Positions 10,996 to 22,604 are shown, numbered from the stretch's first letter. The stretch is 64,000 bases of DNA from Dasypus novemcinctus (GCF_030445035.2 NC_080676.1:9648940-9712939), one strand, 5' to 3'. The notes: generated by a model not told the origin, from the letters alone. Numbers and translations are program-made.

Positions 10996-12452
10996 AGCGG
11001 GAACTCGGGGTGGCGGCAGAGATGCATGGAGCAGAGGGCGTGTCGCTGACGGGTGTGAGGTTGAGAGCAGTGGGAGGCGGGGACAGCACGGGGGAGTGAG
11101 AGGGAGAGCAGGTGGGGTCCGGGCTTCAGCTGGGTGTCTGGGTGGTGGGGGTGCCCCTCCCTGGAGCAGGGAACACCGGAGAAGGAAGTTGTGAGTACAG
11201 GTGTCAGCGCTACCCTGGAGCTGCCGTCAGACATTCGGGGCACAGCTTCTAGCAGTAGGAGATGGCTAGGTGGGGCTCAGGAGCACTGCTGGGAAATGCT
11301 CTGCTGGCGAGTCTCCGGCATGTAGACGGCAGCTGAAGCTGGGGGCTGGAGCACCTCACACACGGCCCGAGGACTGGGGAGAGGGCGGAAACGGTCCTGG
11401 GAGACACCGACGTTCATTAGGCGTAGAGAGAAAAGAAAATCCCAGGAGGTATCGCGGGTCAAGCAGAAGGCAAGAGAGTAAGTGTCATGAGAGAGTGTCA
11501 AGGAGCGGGGGGCGATGAAACACGTCAGGGTAAGCAAAAAGGTCTGAAAAACTAAAGACTGACTAGAGGGTATTGGGCTTGTCTTTTCAGAATTTCATTT
11601 TATTAATAATACAAAAGAATAATTTCTTTAATTGGCATAAATTTTAAAAATATGTGTTTGTTCATTCCAATTTCCAGCCATGTAAGCTATTTTGAATTGT
11701 GTGTTTTTATAACAATTTTGCTGGTGTCAGACCTGTTCTCTGCTTGTCTTAATGTTCTTTGCGGAACACAATATATTTCTCATGGGTGTGTAAATTAACC
11801 TCAGGGTTCTGTTGCGAGCTTTGTGGTATAAATAAATCTGAAGAATGCATATAAAAATGCAAATAAGGACTCTGAGGTGAAGGATTTGAAAGCTTCAGTA
11901 ACGCTTTTGATTCTTTCAGTTCTCAGTAAAAGTGGATTTCCACTGAGACCACAATAATGAGTTTTTGCTGAAGATAAACTCATCCTCACAGATATAATAA
12001 ATGCTGTATCAGTCAGGGTAAGACTGGGCTGTTGTAACAAAGAGGCCCAAGAATTCATTGTCGTAACTAACAAAGCAGTTTCTCTCTTCCTTGTATGAAG
12101 GTAGGAGGTGAGGATCCCCGGTGGTGAGTCTCAGCTCCACAAGGTCATTCAGGGCCCCAGTTCCTTCCAGGAGGTGGTCCCAGGATCCCCTAGGGATGTC
12201 TCCGTGGTTGACTCTGGGTTGCCGCCTCGCCTGAGTAGTGGCCAGGGGGCAGATGAGAAGGCGAAGGGGGTGTGATGATGGTTTTAAGGCCTAAGCCCAG
12301 AAGTAGCATGGATCCTTCCGTTCCGTTGCTGAATACATAGTCATGTGTATCCTCAGAAATGGGATCTAACCAACGTCCCAGGAAAAGGAGGAGAAGAGAT
12401 TATAGTGTATACCTAGAAGTCTCACCCACAACAGCCTTTTAAAAAAAATATT
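10996..12452. other. PXYLP1 intron, mostly unrecognised
   Basis: No exon seen. The segment from about 12005 ('gtatcagtcagggtaagact', 'ctgttgtaacaaag') has the look of the edge of an old interspersed repeat, but I could not place it in a family. Confidence 0.4.
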
Positions 12453-12848
12453 GGGAAGCAAGATGTGGCTCAAGCAGGTGGGTGCCCGCCTACCACATGG
12501 GAGGTCCTGGGTTCTGTTCCCGGTGCCTCCTAAAGAAGATGAGCAAGACAGAGCTGACATGACGGGCTGGCACAGCGAGCTGATGCAACAAGATGACACA
12601 ATAAGATGCTGCCACAAGATGACGCAACAAGGAGACACAATGAGGAGACACAATGAGAGTCCCAACAAGCAGGGAGTAGAGGTGGCTCAAGCAATTGAGT
12701 GCCTTCCTCCCACACGGGAGGTCCTGGGTTCGTTCGCGGTGCCTCCTAAAGAGAAGACGAGCAGACATGGGGAGCACATGACAGATACAGAGAGCAGACA
12801 GTGAGGCAAACCAGGTGGCGGAGAGGGAGAAATAAATAAATCTTTAAA
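12453..12848 (+). mobile_element. DAS-II-type dimeric SINE
   Basis: Two tRNA-like heads: 'gggaagcaagatgtggctca' at 12453 and 'agtagaggtggctcaagcaa' at about 12674. Each has a B box-like 'gtcctgggttc' and 'cggtgcctcctaaag'. Between them are 'gatgacac(a)ataagatgct' repeats, and the end is an aaataaataaatcttt tail. Confidence 0.85.
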
Positions 12849-13939
12849 AAATATATTTCCATGAGAATAGGAATATTTTAATATACATTATAACTTGCCA
12901 TGTTCATTGCTACAGATTATGGGAAGGTTGGTCTTTTCATAAAACAGTTAAGGATGGGCACTTCACAGATGAGTTCACTAGCACATGTTTTTGGAGCCCT
13001 CGCCTGTGCTGGGCCCACTCCAGGCTCCACGGACGGAGCAGTGGACGCGGCAGGCAGGGCCTGGCCAGTCACGTGCAGGACAAGCCCAGGGACTCGGGCT
13101 GCCTGCTCCTCTCCCCATTACAAGGGTCCAGCCAGTTGCCATCTGTTCTCCCAGTGAAGTGTTTCTTCCATGAATCTTCATCTCTTCCTACAAAAAGAAA
13201 AGTTTTAGTGACTACAGTTAAGATAGCAAAGAATCATTAAGCTCTCGGGTACCCTGAGACCCTGGGACATCTCAGCCAGCACTTTCAGGGACGAAACCCC
13301 ATTTTTAAAATTGGCTGCAAAGCTTTCCCAGATCCTCAGATAATACCAAGCGGAAATAAAGGCCAGGGAGGGAAGCCTTGGCTCCTGCCGACAGGCAGCT
13401 GTTGGTGATGTGGATTCATATTGGTGGCTTTATTGTCAGACTGGAAGTTTTATTTCCCGGTTTGCTAACATTTATGTGTTTTAGCCTCAGGCAAAATAAC
13501 ATACCCTCTGTTTTTATGTAAAGACATAACTCCCTGCGGCAATCAGGGTGATTTATTAGACTATACTGTGCGTCAGTAAGATTACCATTCTCTAATTTTA
13601 AAACATGTTTTTAAAAGATGACTTTTTTTTCTGGCTTTATGTTTCTGAAAGATAATAAAACTATTTTGGCATCCATTTTAAAAGCATGGCCACAGTTAAT
13701 TGGGCTTTCAGACAGCAGGGGTCTGTATTAGAATAATTTGTCTTTGCTTCTTTTCATGCTATTTTTATGCAGTTTAGTTGTGAATGACTCTGTCCCCATC
13801 TGTTCGGCTGGAAAATGTGTGTATATCCATAGGTCATTTCATTATTCAGGGAAATGTGTATTAGTGACCAGAAAGATAAATTACATCTCGACCACAGGTA
13901 CTTCATGGCAGAAATATAAAGAATGTTTCAGACTAGACC
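12849..13939. other. PXYLP1 intron, no recognised feature
   Basis: Unique intronic sequence. No exon, no repeat family recognised, and AT-rich from 13190 on. Confidence 0.5.
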
Positions 13940-13954
13940 TGATAATCACCTTTA

Positions 13955-14374
13955 TATTTATTTTTTTTTAAGATTTATTTTTATTTATTTCTCTCCCCTC
14001 CCCCCCCACCCTGGTTGTGTGTTCTCTGTGTCTATTTGCTGCGTCTTTTTTGTCCGCTTCTGTTGTTGTCAGTGGCACTGGAATCTGTGTCTCTTTGTTG
14101 CGTCATCTTGTTGCGTCAGCTGTCCGTGTGTGCGGCCCCACTCCTGGGCGGGCTGCACTTTTTTCATGCAGGGCATCTCTCCTTGTGGGGCACACTCCTT
14201 GTGCATGGGGCACCTCTATGCAGGGGTGCCCCTGCATGGCAGGACACTCCTTGTGTGGAGGCAGCACTACACATGGGCCAACTTACCACACAGGTCAGGA
14301 GGCCCTGGGGATCGAACCCTGGACTCTCCATATGGTAGACGGATGCTCTATCAGTTGAGCCATGTCCACTTCCC
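13955..14374 (-). mobile_element. DAS-III-type SINE, antisense
   Basis: Standard reversed DAS-III order from 'taagatttatttttattta' to a head ending in ccatgtccacttccc. A 15-bp duplication, tgataatcaccttta, lies at 13940-13954 and 14375-14389, with no mismatch. Confidence 0.93.
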
Positions 14375-14610
14375 TGATAATCACCTTTAGATATTCATTA
14401 CCACCCCTACAATAAATGAGATATTACATGTGCAAAATGCGTAGTAAACTATGAAGAGCTGTTGAGATCCTGGTTCTCTTAAACAACCGTAAAATTTTCT
14501 TAACATGAGGTTTTCTAGAGGTCACATAAAGTAAGGATTAAGAGTTAACCAGGTGAAGGTTGGGGTAGTATTTCCTACGTGGAAGGGACAACGTGTAGAA
14601 AGGTATGGAG

Positions 14611-14946
14611 GGAAGTAGATGTGGCTCAAATGATTGGGCTCCTGCCTACCACATGGGAGGTCCCGGGTTCAGTTTCCAGTGCCTCCGAAAGAAGACGAGC
14701 AATACAGCAAGCCGACACGACAAGATAACACAACAAGAGACACAAGGAAAGCATAATGAGTTACAACAAAGCAGGGAGTGGAGGTGGCTCAAACGATTGG
14801 GCACCTCTCTACCATATTGGACGTCCCAGGTTCAGTTTCTGGTGCCTCCTAAAAAGAAGACCAGCACACAATAAACAGACACAGCGAGCACAAACAATGA
14901 GGGGGTGGGGAGAAATAAATAAATAAATCTTAAAAAAAAAAAAAAA
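14611..14946 (+). mobile_element. DAS-II-type dimeric SINE
   Basis: Heads at 14611 ('ggaagtagatgtggctcaaa') and about 14777 ('agtggaggtggctcaaacga'), each followed by a B box-like segment and 'gtgcctcc(g/t)aaa(a)gaagac'. The tail is aaataaataaataaatctt plus A(n). Flanks aggtatggag/aggatggaga are a plausible duplication. Confidence 0.87.
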
Positions 14947-14949
14947 AGG

Positions 14950-15671
14950 ATGGAGAGGTGAAAGAGCAAGGTGTATTAGGGAAAAGGAGCAAGAGGTTGG
15001 TTCTGTGTGGCCAGAGCACAGTGCTCGGGTGGGGAGGGCAGGATGAGGAGTCTTCAGGACGGGGGCCCTGTGAAGTCACCGCAAGGGCAGTCACCGCAGC
15101 AGAACTGCCTTTCAAGTCGATCCCTCCGGCTGTAGGGAATGAAAGATCCCAGGGAAGGACTGAGCTGCAGGAAGGCGAGTTAGGAGTCCACGGCCATCCA
15201 GATAAAAGCTGCCTTAGGCCAGAGCCCCAGGAGTGGCTGCAGATGAAGAAGGCCGGGTGGGCAGGAGGCCACCGCTGCAGGCTTGGGGGGGGGGGCAGGT
15301 GGCGGGCAGGGGAGGCTGTGGCTGTGGCTGCTGTGCCTCCCTGGAGAGGGAGCACAGGCGATGGCGTGGGTTGGGGACGTCTGGTACAGGACAGAATCCC
15401 ACAGTGCCGAGAGTGCGGTCAGCCCAGCAGAGCGGCTCAAGCACGCTTACTGAGCGGGGATTGTATGTGTAGGTGTCCGCGGTCGGCTGTTAGGGAAATT
15501 TGGATTTAGAAATGATCCAGCCAGTGTCTGCTCTTGGGGGGATGACAAGTGACAGCACGCTTGGGGCTTTGCTTACCGCAGCTGGAAACGGCTACCACTC
15601 TCGCCTTCTACGGCGCAGGTGAACTTTTCTCGGAGCCCTCCGACCACTCATTCTCTGTGTTTTCTCTTTAG
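14950..15671 (+). other. PXYLP1 intron end, no repeat recognised
   Basis: GC-rich intronic sequence leading to the acceptor of coding exon 4 (tttctctttag). A 183-codon open frame at 14958-15509 has no motif and is read as chance in GC-rich DNA. Confidence 0.6.
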
Positions 15672-15811
15672 GAAACCCTATCACCCTAAACTGGAAGCTT
15701 TCGTTAGCCACATGTCAAAAGGAGCTGGAACCTCTTTCGAAAGCCCCCTGCACTCCCTGCCGCTTTACCCCAACCACCCGCTGTGCGAGATGGGAGAGCT
15801 CACGCAGACAG
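15672..15811 (+). CDS. PXYLP1: PXYLP1 coding exon 4
   Basis: Seen: acceptor ttctctttag| and donor GACAG|gtaggt. The exon encodes KPYHPKLEAFVSHMSKGAGT followed by SFESPLHSLPLYPNHPLCEM and GELTQTG. It enters in phase 2, completing Arg122, and leaves one base into Gly169, matching its neighbours. The segment ending in CEMGELTQTG is the conserved 'GELT.G' region that follows the catalytic RHG block in histidine acid phosphatases. No frame disruption is seen. The 10.5-kb intron before it carries most of the intronic repeats. Confidence 0.95.
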
Positions 15812-17975
15812 GTAGGTGCGGCCGCCACTCGCCCTCCGCTCTGCCCCGCCTGCACCTGTTCTCCGGGGAGCAAACACTCCTGCGTGAGGCTGACAGGTGC
15901 TGTGCGGCTCAGGGGCGACTAAGGACCGGCTCCCTCCCCAAAGGCTCAGGGTCCACGAGGTAGCTAATTAAACAGATGATTTCTAAAATGTAAAAAGCCC
16001 CGTTTCTTCTTATAATATCAGTGCATATTCATGGAAGAGGAATTGGGCAACACAATTAAGCAAAAGAAGAAAACTTTAAAGCACCCATAATCCCACCATC
16101 CAGAGAATTAGACCCTTAGTCATCTTTTTCCTGTGCATATGCACACACACAACCCAAAAACCTGGGTGGTATCTTACTAAAAATAATATTTTGTAACCAC
16201 TTTTTCATTTAATATTATGTGGTGATGATTTTTCCCTATCGGTCAATGTTCAGCACCCTCATTTCTGATGACGATACCTTAGTCCCATATAGATGGACCA
16301 TGATTTAAACCACTCCTCTGCTCTTAGATATTTCAAGCAAAACTCCGGGTAGATTTTACTGTAGGAGATCTCAGAGAGGATAACGCAGGGCATGTGCCCA
16401 TCGAGGGTGGGGTTTGCTTTGCTGGTGTATTCCACGCAGAAGCCCATCTTTCCCCAGGCAGCCTGGCATAGTCAGTTCACAGTCCAAGGGTGGTTTGCGG
16501 AGTTCCCTGGGGAGGAAGGACAAACTGGTCCCCAGAGCTTCCCGCTTCCCGGAGCTGCAGCCTGGGACCCCGACGGACCTTTGCTTGGGACTGCAGCCCC
16601 TGCTGGGGGAATCAGGACGACCTGGCGCCCATGTCCTTTTACTTGTCCCACCAGCATCTCGGGTCCTCAGTTTTGGTGGAAGGAAGGAAAGGTCTCTGCC
16701 TTAGAGTCAGTCCTGTTGGGTTTCAGTGGGGATTGAAAACTGTTGTTATTGGGGGAATGAGAGTGGGCAGCGGATAAGCTGAAGGTTGGAGAAATGATTT
16801 TATTAAAACCTTCTCATGGTTGCTTCCACCTTCACAAGTTCTGCATTTGTTTAGACCAGGGGTTCTCATCCTACCAATTCCAGCACCCCCTTTTTATAAC
16901 AAGTAGTTTGTGATGCTCCTATATCCTGAAATGAAATTCAAATGTAATAGAACTTTCCTACCTACACAATTTTTAAAAAATCAGTTGTCTCGGGCCCTAA
17001 CTATAATACATGTAAAGGAGAAACAGCAGGGAGCTCGTTTATTATCTAATTCTGTGTCTTTCCATATAAATGCTGGATCCCAGCGACACTAGAAAATAAA
17101 ATGAAGTCATCAAATGCATGCGCCTAACTGTGCGTGGTGACTGTGGCAGCTGCCAGCAGACGGACTGAAGACCGCCGTGCCGTGAAGCCAGTACCACACG
17201 TCACGGCATGAGTTTTCTGACAAGTCCTTAACAAAACAAAGTACAGGTGCCCCTGAATTTACATTGCATTTCTGGAAAGTTCAGTGGATGCTAATATGAA
17301 AAAACAAAGTTTCATGTTTTATGTAAGAGGTTTTTTCAACAGGTTTCAAACCGGTTTTCCCTTGTAGGAAGGAGAACTGCCTTTCCTTGTGGAGGGTGTC
17401 TAGCCCCCTGGCCCTCACCCACTAGGGTCCAGGAAAGCCCCTCCCATGGTGCTATGACCGCCCCACCCCCCAGTGCAGCCTGCCCAACCCCGGAGCAGCA
17501 GTCCGCGTGCCAGAAACCAGTGCTGAGAGTCTCTGGTTGCAAGTCATAGAAACCAACTCAAGCAAAAAGGGGACCTTTGTTCAAAGGACCCAGGGGTGAT
17601 AGATGGGCAGGAGTGTGTCCAGAGACCGGAGCCAGGAGGGAAGAAGCCATCTGACCCCTGCCTCTCTCAGGGGGTTTGCCTTGTCCACACCCAGAGGTGA
17701 ACCTGCAAGTCCAAATTCCTGGGAGTGAGTCTGATGGGGTCCCCCAGGGCCACTGTCCCTCAGTGCTGGCCAGGGGGGCAGGACGACTGTCGAGAGCAGA
17801 TGGGGCCCAGCGTCTGGAGCCAGGGGCTGTCCCAGAGGAGAGGAGGGGATGGCTGTCACATACTTAGAGGCCGCTATTCATCTGGAATTTTCTCCTCGAT
17901 TGATCTATTAACATCAACTCATTTTCTAAATGCACATTACTCTAGAAATCACTTTGCAGAACTGTGTGCCCCTGT
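15812..17975 (+). other. PXYLP1 intron 4 (first part), with an old LINE-like fragment
   Basis: About 16000-16260 ('acaattaagcaaaagaagaa', 'cccaccatccagagaatta') resembles an old L1 3' UTR in antisense. The segment at 16858-17100 ('ccaggggttctcatcctacc') may be a worn hAT-type element. The rest is unrecognised. Confidence 0.4.
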
Positions 17976-17987
17976 TCCTCATTCTCT

Positions 17988-18411
17988 ATTTTTTTTTTAA
18001 AGATTTATTTTTTATTTATTTCTCTCCCTTCCCCCCCCCCCCCCAGTTGTCTGCTCTCTGTGTCCATTTGCTATGTGTTCTTCTGGGTCCGCTTGTATTG
18101 TTGTCAGTGGCACTGGGAATCTGTGTCTCTTTTTGTTGTGTCATCTTGCTGCATCAGGTCTCTGTGTGTGCAGCACCATTCCTGGGCAGGCTGCACTTTT
18201 TTTCATTAGGGCGGCTTTCCTTACCAGGCACACTCCTTGCACATGGGGCTCCCCTACGTGGGGGACACCCCTGCGTGGCATGGCACTCCTTGCACATGGC
18301 AGCCCTGCGTGTGGGCCAGCTCACCGCACGGGTCAGGAGGCCTTGGGTTTGAACCCTGGACCTCCCATGCAGTAGGCAGACGCTCTATCAGTTGAGCCAC
18401 ATCTGCTTCCC
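17988..18411 (-). mobile_element. DAS-III-type SINE, antisense
   Basis: Reversed DAS-III order with a C-rich run at 18031-18046 and a head ending in ccacatctgcttccc. A perfect 12-bp duplication, tcctcattctct, lies at 17976-17987 and 18412-18423. Confidence 0.93.
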
Positions 18412-18423
18412 TCCTCATTCTCT

Positions 18424-19150
18424 TTTAATGGTCACTTTTCTCTTCTATTTAAATGTCACTACAATTGCATAGCTGTTATAATAATCATTTGTAATTGGTA
18501 CCTTATGGCACCCTACCATAACTATATAAGATGGATAATCAGCGCCTGCTGTGTGCGAGATGCTTTGGTAGCTGCCCCCTGCCTGTGTGGGTGGGGTGGC
18601 AAGATGAGTAAGACCTGCCTGCCTGTCCTAGGGAAGCCTGACCGCAGAGGGATAGCACAGGTGGAGATACTGCTAATGCTGGAAACTGTGGGGTCGTACT
18701 CCCGAAGCACAAGCTTTGGGGTCAGACCAACCTGTAAAACAGGACCAACAGTATCTTTAATGCTTTGATTCTTTTTTTGCAAATCATTTAGGAAATGCTA
18801 CGACTTGTCCCAGCCCAGATCCCTGAGAGGGTTCTGCTCTCAATACTCTTTATTCAGAGTAGGACCCGACATCCTTCGTGTTTTCCCTTCCTGGACCAAT
18901 ACGCCTCTCTGCCTCATCTTTGCGGTGGACCTTTTCAAACTTTTTGGACATCTGAATAAATTATATTACTGGCCATTGGGTTTATGCCCTCAGAATATTC
19001 ATGTGCTCACGTTACTGGGATTGTGCCCCTGGCATCCTGCTGGCTGGAGGAGGGTGAACTTGGTTTTATCTTGAATTAGCTTCTCCTGGAGATAAGCTTT
19101 TTAATATTTTAAAAAGGATTATATACTGTGGTAGTTAAAAACTAAAACAA
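18424..19150. other. PXYLP1 intron, no recognised feature
   Basis: Intronic sequence without exon signals or recognised repeats. Confidence 0.5.
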
Positions 19151-19157
19151 TATTGAG

Positions 19158-19257
19158 GAGAGCCAGTGTAGCTCAGTGGCTGAGCACCTGCTTCCCATGT
19201 ACGAGGTCCTGGGTTCATTCCCCAGTACCCCCTAAAATACAAAACAAAACAAAACAC
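19158..19257 (+). mobile_element. Monomeric tRNA-Ala-like SINE (DAS-I type)
   Basis: Core 'agtgtagctcagtggctgag' then 'cacctgcttcccatgtacga', 'ggtcctgggttcattcccca' and gtacccccta. This lines up end to end with mammalian tRNA-Ala, including A box tagctcagtgg and B box gggttcattcc. The tail is acaaaacaaaacaaaac. The loop triplet at the anticodon position is not an Ala anticodon and there is a SINE tail, so it is not a functional tRNA gene. Confidence 0.85.
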
Positions 19258-19261
19258 AGTC

Positions 19262-19480
19262 AAATGGTAAATTTTAAAATTCTTGCTCCCACCCGTGTTC
19301 TTTCCACCCCTTTTCTTTACCCCCATCCTTCTCAGGTAACCCTTGATGCTAGTTTTTTTGTGTGAATCCTTCCAGAGTTTCTTTATGCAAGCTGTAAGCA
19401 ATTGCAAATGCACGTTCTTATTTTTACCTCTTAAAGCATACTGCTCTACATTTTTTAAAAAGTAATATTTCGCTCCAATC
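19262..19480 (-). mobile_element. Old L1-like fragment, antisense
   Basis: 'gtaacccttgatgctagttt' followed by 'gtgtgaatccttccagagtt' and 'ttatgcaagctgtaagcaat' matches the order of the antisense 3' UTR of old L1s. It is diverged and the ends are approximate. Confidence 0.45.
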
Positions 19481-19520
19481 AGCACAGAGAGAGTGTCCCT
19501 GTTGACAAGAGCCTCTGAAG

Positions 19521-19739
19521 CAGGGGTTCTGAACCGCGGGGGCAGGGGGTGTGCGTGAAAAGATTTTAGGGGGTCCATGAGCTTGAATTAAAAATTTTTA
19601 AGAAACAACATTAATCTTGTAGGGAGGTGTTGGTGCGGGTGGGGTGTGTTTATTAAATAATTACAGTGTAGCGTAGACTTGGTAAGGGGTCTGTGCTTTC
19701 CACCTGACTGGCAAAGCGGCCCGGGGTTAGGAACCCCTG
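19521..19739. mobile_element. Short hAT-type DNA transposon (MITE)
   Basis: The terminal inverted repeats are caggggttctgaac at 19521-19534 and gttaggaacccctg at 19726-19739 (one mismatch in 14). The flanking octamers ctctgaag/ctgtaagg fit an eroded 8-bp duplication. At 219 bp with no coding frame, it is a non-autonomous copy. Intronic in PXYLP1. Confidence 0.72.
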
Positions 19740-20298
19740 CTGTAAGGCTCCGTAGGAGTCAGCACAATGCCCCGGGAAGGTTAGCAGCGCGCCCTCTGCT
19801 GGGCAGAGGAGGGAGCGTCCCAGCCGCCAGGGGCCTCAGCTGCAAACAGCAAGGTTCCCTCCTCTCCTTGTCACCTGGCCGATTTCACTGAGCTGTGCTC
19901 TCCCTGCATGAGGGATGCTATGTCCCTGGCCCATAAGGGACAGAGCTCTCCTGGGGCCCGTGCCAGGGACAGCCTGGACAGCTACAGCTGCATGATTCCT
20001 AGCCCAAGGCTGACCAGTCATGAAGCCTTCCCCTGGCAAGAAGGAGGGAGGGGGGTGGGCAAGGCAGATGGCCCTCACGCTCCCTAGAAAGGCTGCGGTC
20101 CCGAGGCTGGGGCCCCACTCCGCTCCCCCTCTGTGGGTATCCTGGAGAGCCTCTCCTTACCAATTGCTGTGCAGACACAGGCTCTACTGCCTTACCTTAA
20201 CACTCCTCTACGACAGCCCAGAGGTGACACGGCTCCCCTGTGCAGTTCCTTTATCTCAGCTGTCGGTAAGGAACGCTGTGTGTCACCCTGTGTTTCAG
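19740..20298 (+). other. PXYLP1 intron, last part
   Basis: Intronic sequence ending in the acceptor ctgtgtttcag. No repeat recognised. Confidence 0.7.
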
Positions 20299-21236
20299 GA
20301 GTCGTGCAGCATTTGCAGAACGGTCACCTGCTGAGGGACATCTATCTAAAGAAGCATAAACTCCTGCCGAGCGGGTGGTCCACAGACCACCTTTACCTGG
20401 AGACCACTGGGAAGAGCCGCACTCTGCAAAGCGGGCTGGCCCTGCTGTACAGCTTCCTCCCGGATTTCGACTGGAAGAAGGTTTATTTCAGGCACCAGCC
20501 GAGTGCTCTGTTCTGCTCCGGAAGCTGCTCTTGCCCCACGAGAAACCAGTACCTGGAAAAGGAGCAGCGTCGCCAGTACCTCTTACGTTTGAAAAACAGC
20601 CAGCTGGAGAGGACCTACGGGGAGATGGCCAAGATCGTGGACATCCCCACCAAGCAGCTGCGCGCCTCGAACCCCATAGACTCCATGCTCTGCCACTTCT
20701 GCCACAACGTCAGCTTCCCGTGCACCCGGAACGGCTGCATCGGCATGGAGCACTTCAAGGTGATCAAGACGCATCAGATCGAGGATGAGAGAGAGCGGCG
20801 GGAGAAGAAGCTGTACCTGGGGTACGCGCTGCTGGGCGCCCACCCCATCCTGAACCAAACCGTCGACCGGATGCAGCGGGCCGCGGAGGGCAGGAGAGAG
20901 GAGCTCTTCGCCCTGTACTCGGCCCACGACGTCACGCTGTCGCCCATTCTCAGTGCCATGGGCCTTACTGAAGCCAGATTCCCCAGGTTTGCGGCCAGGT
21001 TGGTTTTTGAGCTCTGGCAAGACAGAGACAAGCCCAGCGAGCATTCTGTCCGGATTCTGTACAACGGCGTGGATGTCACCTTCCACACCTCTTTTTGCCA
21101 GGAGCACCACAAGCGTTCCCCCAAGCCCATGTGCCCCCTCGAGAACTTTGCCCGCTTTGTCAAACGGGACATGTTTGTGGCCCTGGGGGGCACTAGTACG
21201 AATTATTACGATGCATGTCACAGGGAAGGATTCTAA
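20299..21236 (+). CDS. PXYLP1: PXYLP1 terminal coding exon 5 (bulk of phosphatase domain, stop)
   Basis: Seen: acceptor ctgtgtttcag|, then G|GA VVQHLQNGHLLRD... to HREGF and TAA at 21234-21236. The exon holds residues 169-480. The YSAHDVTLSP motif supplies the second catalytic element of histidine acid phosphatases, and its Asp falls at residue 379, the human proton-donor position. Other features are a Cys-rich stretch (ALFCSGSCSCPTRNQY, MLCHFCHNVSFPCTRNGC) consistent with luminal disulfides, and sequons N305-V-S and N354-Q-T. The four visible exons (159+127+140+938 nt) plus an upstream 79 nt give exactly 1443 nt, i.e. 480 residues and a stop, the human length. An in-frame ATG upstream of the acceptor (20133) is intronic read-through, not a start. 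Confidence 0.97.
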
Positions 21237-21608
21237 AAGGCACGCCGGGCGGTGCTGAGGACGTCTACGGAGGGGATGGAAAAAGTCCTCTTCTGGTTCT
21301 TTCCAACGCTAAGGGTACATGACTTGATTTTTAAAGGCTAGAAATCCTGTTTGGGAGCCAGATAGATGGTCTGGATTGAAGAGTGAGTACTTGTCGTAAT
21401 CTGGTACGTCAGCTCATTGGTACGTAATTGCCAGTTCACAGAGAAGGGAAGGTCTTTTGCATAGGCAGACTTGACTCAGATTGCCAAAGTTGCCAGTCCA
21501 GGTTGGCATGCTTTTGGCCTGCCAGGGCACTGCGTGATGGAACCAGCAAATTGCAGCCCCAACTTTCAGTCGTGGGCAGTGAAAAATTCCCTAAAGCGAT
21601 TTATCTAA

Positions 21609-21830
21609 AACATAGGTCAGCAAACGTTTTCTGAAAAGGGCCAGGTAATAAATATTTTAGTAGATTTTCCAGGCCATGTGGCCACCTCCAGTCTTGGTTG
21701 CAACTACCCAACACTGTGGGTGTAGCATAAACACAACCCTTTCGACAGGTGAATGTGGCTGTGCCCACAGGCAGTACAAAACAGGTGGTGGGCAGAGCTG
21801 GCCCACAGGCTGTGGTTTGCCCACCCCTAG
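21609..21830 (+). mobile_element. MER20 (hAT-Charlie non-autonomous transposon) in the PXYLP1 3' UTR
   Basis: It begins ataggtcagcaaacgttttc and goes on with 'tgaaaagggccaggtaataa', atattttag and 'gaatgtggctgtgccc'. It ends 'gctgtggtttgcccacccct' + ag, following the roughly 219-bp MER20 consensus from end to end. The flanks tctaaaac/tccaaaaa are compatible with a worn 8-bp duplication. Confidence 0.85.
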
Positions 21831-22604
21831 TCCAAAAAACAGTCTCTGCTAGGGTTGCACTTCCAGCACTTTGAGAACTGATGGAATACAAAGAATTGTT
21901 ATAGTGGTGCCTCCAGTAACTTCTGCTAGAAAAACAGAATTTGGCCTCACCTAACATTATCACAAAACTTGGGGGTGGGGGGGAGAATAAACATTGAATC
22001 AGAATGAATCATAGAAAAAAATATTAGAATAATACTTGATGTTCATGATGATTGTGGTACAAGGTAGTTTTAAGTACGTTTTAACTATTTGTCTGCTGTA
22101 GTCTTTTTACTGTCTATGCTGAATTTTTTTGTATTCCATTTAGTATTTTTATAGTCTAGGAAAATATTTTCTAAGACCAGTTTTAGATGTGCTCTTAGTG
22201 ATAGAGAAATATTCAATTTACTATACCTGCTTGGTCATCAGAAGTGGGCCAGAAACTGAATTTAGGCACTTTCTCCCAATAAAACAAATTATGGCTCATT
22301 TCCTTTGACGACTACAGAGTGGGATCAATTTTTAAACCATTTTCATCAGTTTCAAACAGCAAATTCTGAATGATTTTTAAATAAGATTTTGAAAAAGAGC
22401 TTTGTTACTAGGTGGCTAAATCATCTTTCTAAGGTATTTTATATATTAGAAGCTATTATAATTAAATATGTGATTTCTTAACTAATGGTGCTAGTTCTAT
22501 GGGAAGAAATGTAAAATGTGAGTGAGTTTCTCCAGTGTCCCTGGCATTCCCGCCTCTTCTCTTTTTCTTGTTCAATGTTGCATTTGAATATGTCTGTTTC
22601 TATT

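Noticed and set aside
19158-19233. Functional tRNA-Ala gene
   Set aside because: Anticodon-position bases do not fit Ala, several stem positions are changed, and the unit has a SINE tail with no Pol III terminator of the usual kind straight after the acceptor end.
20133-20298. In-frame extension upstream of the last PXYLP1 exon starting at an ATG at 20133
   Set aside because: The acceptor at 20298 and the matching Gly169 split codon show that this part is intron; the open frame is chance read-through.
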